Shown here: piece by piece, positions 46,691-53,768 of the stretch
How the letters are laid out: each line of letters opens with the position of its first letter
Numbering within the stretch: position 1 is the first letter of the stretch
DNA from: Nitrospirota bacterium
GTDB taxonomy: Bacteria; Nitrospirota_A; Leptospirillia; Leptospirillales; Leptospirillaceae
Direction of reading: 5' to 3'
Length of the DNA stretch: 64,000 nt
Assembly: GCA_021838585.1 (NCBI GenBank)
Contig: JAKCDE010000001.1
Coordinates: 124,001-188,000, forward strand
Position numbers and translations under genes: made by a program
Notes under the pieces: model-generated
What the model was told of the DNA's origin: nothing
The model's database searches: none
The model's input: only the letters and a program-made list of their open reading frames with translations

Positions 46691-46768
46691 GCCCCGGCAA
46701 CAAACACGCACCTCAAAAAACAATTTGGGCGCGGAATCGCGTCCAAATATTTTATCCTGATTTTATGG

Positions 46769-46817
46769 CAAAAAAAAGCCCCCATTTTTGGTCCGAAAAA
46801 TGGACAAAAAATGGGGG
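46769..46817 (-). terminator. terminator after ccsA-ccsB and the 54-residue gene
   Basis: Long stem on the minus strand: CCCCCATTTTT (46817 down) pairs with AAAAATGGGGG, with an inner GTCC/GGAC pairing, followed by CTTTTTTTT. It lies 37 bases after the stop of the small gene at 46854. Confidence 0.85.
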
Positions 46818-46853
46818 AAGAAGAGAGATTTTAAGAAAGTAAGAAAAAGTTCT

Positions 46854-47018
46854 TTATGGCCAAAGATGGGTCGCTGAACCCGGCAACCAAGCTTTCATGT
46901 GGTTTGCACTTTCGGCCCCTTCTCCCAGAAAAATGATGAAAAAGAGAAGCGCCGCCAAAATAATCACACCGCCCACGATCGCAGGTCCCGTTGCCATTTG
47001 TGCTCTTTCTTCTGCCAT
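46854..47018 (-). CDS. small single-pass membrane protein
   Basis: A 54-residue gene between ccsB and the terminator. ATG 47018 follows GAAGGAAA at good distance. The product has a short polar N-terminus (MAEERAQMATG), one transmembrane helix (about 12-32, PAIVGGVIILAALLFFIIFL) and a C-terminal tail GEGAESANHMKAWLPG... ending in HLWP. No family recognised. Ribosome binding site, hydrophobic helix and position before the terminator argue that it is real and co-transcribed with ccsAB. It might anchor an enzyme complex, but that is only a guess. Confidence 0.7.
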   Translation of the reverse strand: MAEERAQMATGPAIVGGVIILAALLFFIIFLGEGAESANHMKAWLPGSATHLWP

Positions 47019-47049
47019 TTTCCTTCACCCCCCTTCGATTGATTAGCCC

Positions 47050-48033
47050 CTAGAATGTGGAGTAAAGGGGCTTCACATGCTCGGTCGTGCTGTCCTCGAA
47101 ATCACGAGGAACCCCGAGCGATTCTATTGCCTTCACAAGATCGTGGTAGTAAAAGGCAACCTTCACGGGATATTTTTTTCCCGCCGCTTCAAGCCGGGCA
47201 ATCTTGTCAGTCGCCTTGCCCATGCCGCGCTCCACGATGGCCCCGGCATGCCCAAAGGCGACCCCTTCCGGCATCCGCTCCTGGAATCGGCCCGAGATAA
47301 AGGCCGCTACCGGCTTGTCAAAGCCGCCAGAAAGAATCAGGTCAGCAACCTGTTCTTCGTAAGAGCCCCCCGGCTCACCCAGCATGGCAACACCCTTGAC
47401 CCGGGGATCCCCTTTGATCTCTTTCAGCACGTCCGCATAGGTGGTATTGGAGATGATATCACCACCAATAGCCAGCGCCATGTAGGTTCCCCATCCGCGC
47501 CGCCGGAACATTTCAGCGGTCGTGACGGTCAGACCGCCGCTCTTGGAAATGACCACAATGCCACCGTCCCGGAATGCAACCGAAGGATCCTTTCCTCCGA
47601 TGGCTCCAACCCGGCCGACGGAAGGAACGAAGCACCCGAGACTTGTCCCTCCGACAATAATGGCTCCCCGGCGAACCTTCTCCTGGTAAATAATCTCCGA
47701 ATCACGAATGGGGACATGTTCGGTGATAATATACAGAACCTTGATTCCATTGTCCAGACACTCCATGACCGCATCCAGCACAGAAACGGGGGGCACGTAG
47801 ATCAGGGCGGTGTTCAGAAGCTTTCCAACCTTCGGATCGCTGACCGCCTCTTTCAGGGTATCGAATACCGGAACCGGCAATTCGGTCGAGCCTCCCTTTC
47901 CGGGAGTAATCCCCGCCTTGACGATCCCGGGGTAGAGAGCCTCCGACTCCTTGATTACCTGGGAGGCCTCACGGCCGGTAGCCCCAATCACGACAATACC
48001 CGTCTTGTCATTCAGATAGACAGTTCCCTTCAA
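47050..48033 (-). CDS. ccsB: citryl-CoA synthetase, small subunit (SucD-like)
   Basis: Homologue of the succinyl-CoA synthetase alpha subunit, assigned to citryl-CoA synthetase because it pairs with ccsA in a cluster with citryl-CoA lyase and aconitase, while a classical sucCD is present separately. The start is TTG 48033 with AGGGGG upstream, giving 327 residues. CoA fold motif VVIGATGREASQV (14-26) and phospho-His262 in FGHAGAIVERG are intact. The region around ITEHVPIRDSE differs from SucD. Substrate remains an inference. Confidence 0.82.
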   Translation of the reverse strand: MKGTVYLNDKTGIVVIGATGREASQVIKESEALYPGIVKAGITPGKGGSTELPVPVFDTLKEAVSDPKVGKLLNTALIYVPPVSVLDAVMECLDNGIKVLYIITEHVPIRDSEIIYQEKVRRGAIIVGGTSLGCFVPSVGRVGAIGGKDPSVAFRDGGIVVISKSGGLTVTTAEMFRRRGWGTYMALAIGGDIISNTTYADVLKEIKGDPRVKGVAMLGEPGGSYEEQVADLILSGGFDKPVAAFISGRFQERMPEGVAFGHAGAIVERGMGKATDKIARLEAAGKKYPVKVAFYYHDLVKAIESLGVPRDFEDSTTEHVKPLYSTF

Positions 48034-48062
48034 GAGATTCCCCCTCAGTATGATTTGAAAGC

Positions 48063-49313
48063 CTAGACGACCTGCTCCGGCTTGTATCCTACATGCTTGA
48101 TCATGAGCTCTTTCAGTCGGATGGGCGCTTCCGTGATGGGAAGCTGCGAATCGTATATCTCCCCACGGATTCCATTCCGGACAAAGCATTCGTGAAGCAT
48201 CTTGAGCCCCTTGACATATTCGGGACCGGACCGCCGGACAACCCAGACAAGGTTCTTGTCGAGCTTTCCTTCGGCATTCATGTCGTCAAGCGCCTTGGCC
48301 AGACCTTCGCCCAGGGTCACATCGATCCGGGTGTTGCTGGCCGTTCCGCCGCAGACAAGGACCCCCTTCAAGCCGGGCTTCGACAGAATGATCCTTGAAA
48401 TCCGGTACATTTTTTCCGCAGGCGGATTCCCTCCGATATCGGTCAGATTGGCGATTCGAAGGCCGGCCTCGATCGCAGTTTCCGCCGTCACCGTTGAACC
48501 ACCACCGCCAAAGGTCATCATCGCGATGTCTCCGTCGAGCTCCACATAGGAGCCCGCCTTGCCCCGATGATCTCCCTGGTCGATCAGGATCGCATCCTGC
48601 TCACGCTGCGTCAGCGGACGGCCCTGCGCGCTTCTCGCTCCATAGATGACCGCCGGATTAACGGAAGCGTCATCATCGAGAATGACGACGGCGTCAGCGG
48701 CCACAATTTTCCTCTTGTCTCCGGAGCGGGCCACAACGAGGGGATTGATCTCGAGAAGTCGGCTTTCCGATCCCCAAAATGCATTGTAGACACTGACGAT
48801 CACCTCAGAAAGCGGGCGAAGAAGCTCCTTGTCGGAGAATCCGATGCCGACCAAAAACTGGCGGATCTGATAGGGATAGACGGATCTCACATCGGAGACG
48901 ACATAGGTATGGATCAGTTTCGGATCGATTTCCTCGACATCCATTCCGCCATGTTCGCTGAAGATAATTGCGGGAGCTCTATCCTTCGTGGAATAGGTAA
49001 CGCTCAGATAGAACTCCTTTTCGATGTCTAGCTTTTCCTCGACAAGAGCCCCGATCGACTTTTCACCATAAACCTCCCGGGTTGCCAGGTCAGAAAAGAC
49101 CTTTTCAACCTGGGACTTATCGGAAACGACCTTGACGGCTCCGGCCTTTCCACGTTTTCCGACCAGCACCATCGACTTGATGACGACTCCCGACTCTTTC
49201 TCGACAAACTGGCGGACTGCATCATTCATCTCCGCGGAAAAGACATAACGAGGGACGGGAATCTTATACTTCTTGAAGATGGCTCCCAGTGCCTCGTGCT
49301 CATAAAGCTTCAT
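48063..49313 (-). CDS. ccsA: citryl-CoA synthetase, large subunit (SucC-like)
   Basis: ATP-grasp subunit homologous to SucC, 416 residues (MKLYEHEALGAIFKKYKIPVP, KRGKAGAVKVV, IIFSEHGGMDVEEID, LLEINPLVV, MMTFGGGGSTVTAE). It differs clearly from the SucC at 39323 and has a longer C-terminus. With ccsB it would form citryl-CoA from citrate, ATP and CoA, as in Hydrogenobacter. The start is ATG with GGAG ten bases upstream; promoter at 49414-49385. Confidence 0.83.
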   Translation of the reverse strand: MKLYEHEALGAIFKKYKIPVPRYVFSAEMNDAVRQFVEKESGVVIKSMVLVGKRGKAGAVKVVSDKSQVEKVFSDLATREVYGEKSIGALVEEKLDIEKEFYLSVTYSTKDRAPAIIFSEHGGMDVEEIDPKLIHTYVVSDVRSVYPYQIRQFLVGIGFSDKELLRPLSEVIVSVYNAFWGSESRLLEINPLVVARSGDKRKIVAADAVVILDDDASVNPAVIYGARSAQGRPLTQREQDAILIDQGDHRGKAGSYVELDGDIAMMTFGGGGSTVTAETAIEAGLRIANLTDIGGNPPAEKMYRISRIILSKPGLKGVLVCGGTASNTRIDVTLGEGLAKALDDMNAEGKLDKNLVWVVRRSGPEYVKGLKMLHECFVRNGIRGEIYDSQLPITEAPIRLKELMIKHVGYKPEQVV

Positions 49314-49384
49314 CGGCTCTTGACTCCTTGAAATTGGGTATCGGAAGGGAATTTCATCTGCCGCTTATGGGAAAATTCCGCAGT

Positions 49385-49414
49385 ATGATACTGAACAATG
49401 GGGGTCCGAGTCAA
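49385..49414 (-). promoter_or_regulatory. probable promoter of ccsA-ccsB
   Basis: Minus strand TTGACT (49414-49409), 18-base spacer and TATCAT (49390-49385), about 70 bases before the ccsA ATG. Confidence 0.5.
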
Positions 49415-49828
49415 ATCCGATAAGCCAAGATCACGAATTAGGGACCGTGGTGATCCTCCGGAAGAGATCCATGTCGCCGACGGGCGAATCGCAAGTCCCA
49501 TCCCGTCCGGACAGCAAGAGCCACATACATTCATCGGAACGGAGATCCTCGTCCCGAGTCAGAACGAGGTTTGATAGACGAAACCAGAAAGCGATCAGGG
49601 AGAATAGGTCTCGGAAATGGGGATCGACAGCCCGGGCAGAACGGGAGGGGCGCATCGGCCCCTGTTTTTGTGTCGGAATCTTTTTTGCCGGATCAGGCAC
49701 ACGAGGAGGAAAGCCCTTGAAAAGAAGCTCACGAAAAACCAACGGATTCTGAAAGACTCATAGCCCGCAAGATGTCGCTGAGCTGACTTGGGCAGGTCAT
49801 GAAAGATCGGATGCGCCCCAAAAGACCC

Positions 49829-49857
49829 TTGACCGCTCTGAATGGCTTTGTTATGTT
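49829..49857 (+). promoter_or_regulatory. lexA promoter
   Basis: TTGACC (49829-49834), 17-base spacer and TATGTT (49852-49857). The predicted start of transcription falls inside the inverted repeat that follows, so a bound repressor would block initiation. Confidence 0.65.
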
Positions 49858-49859
49858 TT

Positions 49860-49883
49860 TAAGGTGAACAAATGATCACCTTA
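49860..49883. promoter_or_regulatory. candidate LexA operator
   Basis: Perfect inverted repeat TAAGGTGA-N8-TCACCTTA placed at the transcription start of lexA. The N8 spacing equals that of the E. coli CTGT-N8-ACAG box, but the arms differ from the LexA boxes I know. Autoregulation of lexA makes this the expected site. Confidence 0.6.
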
Positions 49884-49907
49884 GCACCATATGGAGCCGG
49901 GACCGCT

Positions 49908-50534
49908 ATGGAGACCTCCGGGGAGACACTGACCACCAGGCAGGCGGAAATTCTTCATTTCATCCATCTGCACATCGAACAGCTCGGATACCCCCCCACT
50001 CTTCGGGAAATCGCCAACAAGATGGATATCCGGGGGATCAGCGCCGTCCGGAAACATCTTGATGCGCTGGTTCGAAAAGGGCATCTCATTCGTAGAAAGG
50101 GTGCCCGGGCCCTCGATGCGGAGTCCCTTCTTCCTTCGACAGTCCCGGTCCCCGTTCTTGGCCGCGTTGTGGCAGGCATTCCGGTCAACGCAACGGAAAA
50201 CCGTTTGGATACCATCGCGATCGACCCCTCCTGGTTACCTTCCGGACCCGTTTTTCTTCTCCGGGTCAAGGGCGACAGCATGAAACAGGCGGCTATTCTG
50301 GATGGCGACTATGTCCTTGTCCGTGCAAAGGAAACGGCGGAAGAGGGAGCGATCGTGGTCGCCGAGATCGACGGAGAAACAACGGTCAAGAGACTCCGGA
50401 AAAAGGGCGGACGCCTCATCCTGGCTCCTGAGAACCCCGACTACAATGAAATCCCTGTCGCCGAGGGCAGTGCATTCCGCATCGTTGGGACGGTGTGCGG
50501 CGTCTTCCGCCCCTCTCTCGAAGGTTCGCATTGA
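49908..50534 (+). CDS. lexA: SOS repressor LexA
   Basis: Self-cleaving repressor of the DNA damage response. From ATG 49908 it has 208 residues: a winged helix-turn-helix (about 8-65, TLTTRQAEILHFI, PTLREIANKM), cleavage site Ala89-Gly90 (GRVVAGIP), and catalytic Ser124 (KGDSM) and Lys161 (TTVKR). The helix after DIRG (ISAVRKHLDAL) differs from that of E. coli. An ATG at 49872 has a better ribosome binding site (AAGGTG) but lies inside the operator and adds 12 non-conserved residues. It overlaps the next gene by four bases (TTGA), so it leads an operon ending with a DNA polymerase. Confidence 0.93.
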   Translation: METSGETLTTRQAEILHFIHLHIEQLGYPPTLREIANKMDIRGISAVRKHLDALVRKGHLIRRKGARALDAESLLPSTVPVPVLGRVVAGIPVNATENRLDTIAIDPSWLPSGPVFLLRVKGDSMKQAAILDGDYVLVRAKETAEEGAIVVAEIDGETTVKRLRKKGGRLILAPENPDYNEIPVAEGSAFRIVGTVCGVFRPSLEGSH

Positions 50535-51187
50535 GACAGGCCCCGCTCCCCCCTTCCGGCGCACCTCCCTTGCCGCCACTTTTCCTGCAACAGACCTCGC
50601 TGCAATCGCCTCTCCTCCTGCAGGGAGAAGAACCCCGGCTCGGCATTTTTGTCCACCGCATCGTGGCATCCCGCCTTCTCGATCCGGCCGAATCCGGGAG
50701 TTCATGCCTCATTGTCTGCGGCGACAATGTCTTTTGGCCCGACATTATCGTGCAGAGCGCGAAAGCGGTCGCGATGGATCCGCACACGCTCCTTTCACGC
50801 ATCCGGATCTCGCGAGCGGTCACAATCCACCAGTTCCACACGCTTATCGTCTCCCGGATCGCGGAAGAGCTCAAGAGATTCCGGGCATCGCTGATCATTC
50901 TGTCCGGCATCCTCCCCCTTTTTTCGGACGGGGCAGTTTCCGAGAGGGAGTCCTCAGGACTTCTGCTCTCCGTCATGACGACACTTCGCGGGGTCGCGCT
51001 CAGGAGAAGCGTCCCCTGCATTCTTCCCGTCGACCGCTGCGAAGCCGTGAAGGACGCCCGTTCCGGGCGCCTCCTCTCTCTCCTGGAATCATTGATCGAG
51101 TCGGCAATTCTTCAGGAGCTGCCAAGGAACGAGAAGTCCGCTCCCCGTCGAATCCCCGGGAAGCTCTTCGCAGACCAGGAGCCCTGA
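50531..51187 (+). CDS. RecA/RadA-like protein with lost ATPase motifs (ImuA-like)
   Basis: A 218-residue protein. The stretch after about residue 40 follows the RadA/Rad51 core: AMDPHTLLSRIRISRAVTIHQF corresponds to the GLDP...NI..ARA block, and LKRFRASLIILSG to Walker B. But the expected P-loop reads GEEPRLGI, with no Lys-Thr, and the Walker B Asp is replaced by Ser, so ATP hydrolysis is unlikely. The N-terminus is Pro/Leu rich. The start is TTG 50531, overlapping the lexA stop, with AAGG upstream. The position between lexA and a polymerase recalls ImuA in lexA-imuA-imuB-dnaE2 operons. Function inferred from context. Confidence 0.7.
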   Translation: MRQAPLPPSGAPPLPPLFLQQTSLQSPLLLQGEEPRLGIFVHRIVASRLLDPAESGSSCLIVCGDNVFWPDIIVQSAKAVAMDPHTLLSRIRISRAVTIHQFHTLIVSRIAEELKRFRASLIILSGILPLFSDGAVSERESSGLLLSVMTTLRGVALRRSVPCILPVDRCEAVKDARSGRLLSLLESLIESAILQELPRNEKSAPRRIPGKLFADQEP

Positions 51188-51462
51188 TGGGACGGACGCT
51201 GCCCACCTTTACAATGAACGTCGACCAGACGCTGTCCGACCTCTCCCGATTCCGGAGAGCCCTCAGGCGAGAGGACCAGAGTCTTCTCGACGGCCTCTTC
51301 GCCGATGCGCGCCTTCATGCCCAGGCCGGCGCCTTTCTCTCTCCCGTGGACCCCTTTCCGGTGATCCTGCTCTGCATGCTTCTCGAAGAACGTCGCGAAC
51401 GCCTCCTTCTCGAGGGCCGCATTCGGGAAATCGAGGATCGTGGTGAAGGCCATTCGTCCTGA
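51187..51462 (+). CDS. small helical protein of the lexA-polB operon
   Basis: A 91-residue, strongly helical and Arg/Glu/Leu-rich protein (ALRREDQSLLDGLFADARLHAQA, LLCMLLEERRERLLLEGRIREIE) that looks able to form a coiled coil. The ATG shares a base with the stop of the RecA-like gene (TGATG), and its end overlaps polB by 23 bases, so it is embedded in the operon. No family recognised; a bridging or regulatory partner of the polymerase is a guess. Confidence 0.65.
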   Translation: MGRTLPTFTMNVDQTLSDLSRFRRALRREDQSLLDGLFADARLHAQAGAFLSPVDPFPVILLCMLLEERRERLLLEGRIREIEDRGEGHSS

Positions 51463-53722
51463 AAGAACGGGATGGCTGCTGGATGTCTATCCCGCATCAC
51501 AAGGCATGCTGCTCTGGATCCTGAGCGACAAGGGAGAGCGATTCCTCCGTCCAGTTCGATTTTCTCCCCGCTTCTACGCAGATGCGACAGAACGCATTCA
51601 GGCCCGGCTTAAAACCCTGCTTGGACGCCTCCGTCGTCCTGTTTCCCTCGTCCGAACGGAACGCGTCGATCTCTTTTCCGGAGCCCTCCGCCCCGTCTTC
51701 GAACTCACGACGTTGTCGCCGGCAGATTTTTTCGCGGTGATCAGAGCGGTGTCCTCCATTCCGGAGATCGTCCTCTACAATTGCGACATTCCCCTCCCTC
51801 AACTCTATTTCTATGAATCCGGGCTTTTTCCTCTCGCATTCTGCCGAATCGACACACTTCCGGACAGACGTGCACTTCTTGACTCCCCCTGGAACACCGA
51901 TCCCCCCATGCCTCCTCTCCGGACAATAACCCTTGAGCTCGAATCGGAGGCCCCCCCCGGAAAGCATGGAGCGACGGAAGGACTGGTCGTCGAGAGCGAC
52001 GGGAAGCGAAGGCTTCTTGACGGAGAGGATCCCCGGGAACTCCTGGCCACGATCAACGCCATTCTGAAACGGGAGGATCCTGACCTCATTCTCTCCCGAA
52101 GGGGCGATGACCTGATCTTTCCCCGCATTCTGGCGCTTTCTGAAAAGATCGGTATTCCTGTGGCCCTGAACCGGGGAGAAAGGCGGCCGATCTCCCCAGG
52201 AAGAGACCGCTCTTTCCTTTCTTACGGAAAGACTGTTTTTCGCGCAGGCGGTTTTTCCCTTTTCGGACGATGGCACCTGGACCAGAGCAATTCCTTCATC
52301 CTGAAGGAAGCGGGGCTTCCCGGGCTTTTCGAACAGGCCCGCGTCACCCGGATCCCTCTCCAGCAACTCGCCAGAACCTCCACGGGAACCGGCATCACCT
52401 CCATGCAGATGGCGAGGGCCATCGCCTCCGGAATCCTTGTCCCGAAGGACAAGGGGCATCCGGAGGAATTCCGGAGCGGACTCGATCTTGTCGAAAGCGA
52501 CAAGGGCGGCATGGTCTTCCTTCCCAGACCCGGCATCCACGAATCGGTCGTGGAACTCGACTTCGCCTCGATGTATCCCTCCCTGATGACGGCCTACAAC
52601 ATCTCCCCGGAAACGGTCAACTGTTCCTGCTGCCCTGCCAATCGGGTCCCGGAAAGCGGACACCACCTCTGCACGCGTCGGAGAGGTCTGATCCCTTCGG
52701 TTCTCGCCCCGCTCCTTGAAAAAAGACGCCGATACAAGGAGCTCAAAAAAACGGTGGAAGATCCGTGGCTCAGACAGGAGTACGAGCGACGCCAGGGCGC
52801 TCTCAAATGGCTTCTCGTCGTCTCCTTCGGCTATCTGGGCTACAAGAACGCGCGCTTCGGAAAAGTTGAAGCCCATGAATGCGTCACCGCTCTGAGCCGG
52901 GAAAAGCTTCTCCAGGCGAAAGAGGTCGCGGAAGAGTGGGGATACCACTTTCTGCACGGGATCGTCGACTCGCTCTGGCTGTCGCATCCCGATCTGGACG
53001 AAGCCGACTGCCAACGTCTCGCCGAAGCCATCTCCCGGACGACCGGCCTTTCCATCGGAGTCGAGGGACTCTACCGCTGGATTCTCTTCTTCCCGTCGAA
53101 GGGCCGCCCGGGCCTCGCCGTTCCCAACCGCTACATCGGCGTTTTCCGCTCGGGCGAAACAAAAATCCGCGGAATCGAACTTCGCCGGAGCGATACCCCC
53201 CCTTTTATCGCAAAAATGCAGCAACGGATCGTCGACCATCTTTCCCTGGCGAGCGATATCGAGGACTACAGGGCCCGCCTTCCCGAAGCCAGACGACTGC
53301 TCGAGGAGGGACTGGTGGAGATCGCGGGAGGTCGCATCCCGGTTTCGAAGCTGGCCATCAGAAAGCGGATCTCGAAGGAGGCAGAATCCTACCGCAAGGC
53401 CTCCCTCCAGGCGATCGTGGCACAGGAACTGGCGGCTCGTGGAGAAGCACCCCACCCCGGGGAACGCATCTCTTTTGTCATCACCGGCGAGGGAGATCCC
53501 GATCCCGCGTCCCGAGCCCGGGCCTACAACACCTTCTCTCCGGACTATAGCTATGACCGGAAAGCCTATGCGCGCCTTCTCCGGGAGGCCTGCGAACCGA
53601 TGCTCGACATCCTCGGACGCCCCCTTGCTTCCTCCCGCACCGTCCGGAAACCCATCGAGACCCTCCTGAGGAAACCTCCGAAAAAATCGGAACCTGCGGA
53701 GCGGCCGGATGGCATGGTATAA
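51440..53722 (+). CDS. polB: B-family DNA polymerase, PolB2-like
   Basis: A 760-residue DNA polymerase. Motif A is LDFASMYPS with Asp374. Motif B region is LKWLLVVSFGYLGYKNARFG from Lys456. Motif C reads HGIVDS instead of YGDTDS, keeping the metal-binding second Asp (Asp510) but losing the first. The proofreading domain looks inactive: the Exo I DxE is replaced by LELE (about 165), and the other Exo motifs are not clear. These changes are those of the PolB2 group of archaea and some bacteria. The start is GTG 51440 or 51443 (GAGG upstream). The operon with lexA suggests damage-induced translesion synthesis. Confidence 0.85.
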   Translation: MVKAIRPERTGWLLDVYPASQGMLLWILSDKGERFLRPVRFSPRFYADATERIQARLKTLLGRLRRPVSLVRTERVDLFSGALRPVFELTTLSPADFFAVIRAVSSIPEIVLYNCDIPLPQLYFYESGLFPLAFCRIDTLPDRRALLDSPWNTDPPMPPLRTITLELESEAPPGKHGATEGLVVESDGKRRLLDGEDPRELLATINAILKREDPDLILSRRGDDLIFPRILALSEKIGIPVALNRGERRPISPGRDRSFLSYGKTVFRAGGFSLFGRWHLDQSNSFILKEAGLPGLFEQARVTRIPLQQLARTSTGTGITSMQMARAIASGILVPKDKGHPEEFRSGLDLVESDKGGMVFLPRPGIHESVVELDFASMYPSLMTAYNISPETVNCSCCPANRVPESGHHLCTRRRGLIPSVLAPLLEKRRRYKELKKTVEDPWLRQEYERRQGALKWLLVVSFGYLGYKNARFGKVEAHECVTALSREKLLQAKEVAEEWGYHFLHGIVDSLWLSHPDLDEADCQRLAEAISRTTGLSIGVEGLYRWILFFPSKGRPGLAVPNRYIGVFRSGETKIRGIELRRSDTPPFIAKMQQRIVDHLSLASDIEDYRARLPEARRLLEEGLVEIAGGRIPVSKLAIRKRISKEAESYRKASLQAIVAQELAARGEAPHPGERISFVITGEGDPDPASRARAYNTFSPDYSYDRKAYARLLREACEPMLDILGRPLASSRTVRKPIETLLRKPPKKSEPAERPDGMV

Positions 53723-53723
53723 T
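53715..53723 (+). promoter_or_regulatory. extended -10 promoter of the methyltransferase gene
   Basis: TGG-TATAAT at 53715-53723, overlapping the polB stop codon. The -35 region (around 53695) is poor, so recognition would depend on the extended -10. It lies about 46 bases before the GTG at 53769. Confidence 0.5.
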
Positions 53724-53768
53724 GGGGTCCATCGTCGCCAGGAACGCCTGGAGGAAGGAGCCCTATCC

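Larger units (their letters stand above)
49314..49907. other. intergenic region between ccsA and lexA
   Basis: About 590 bases between divergent genes. It holds the ccsA promoter (49385-49414), the lexA promoter (49829-49857) and its inverted repeat (49860-49883). Between 49430 and 49750 both strands have an open frame of about 100 codons, but neither shows a family, a ribosome binding site or a credible protein composition. Confidence 0.6.

Noticed and set aside
49431..49752. Opposed open frames of about 100 codons between ccsA and lexA
   Set aside because: Both strands are open over the same stretch, neither has a ribosome binding site or a family, and the area holds promoters for both flanking genes.
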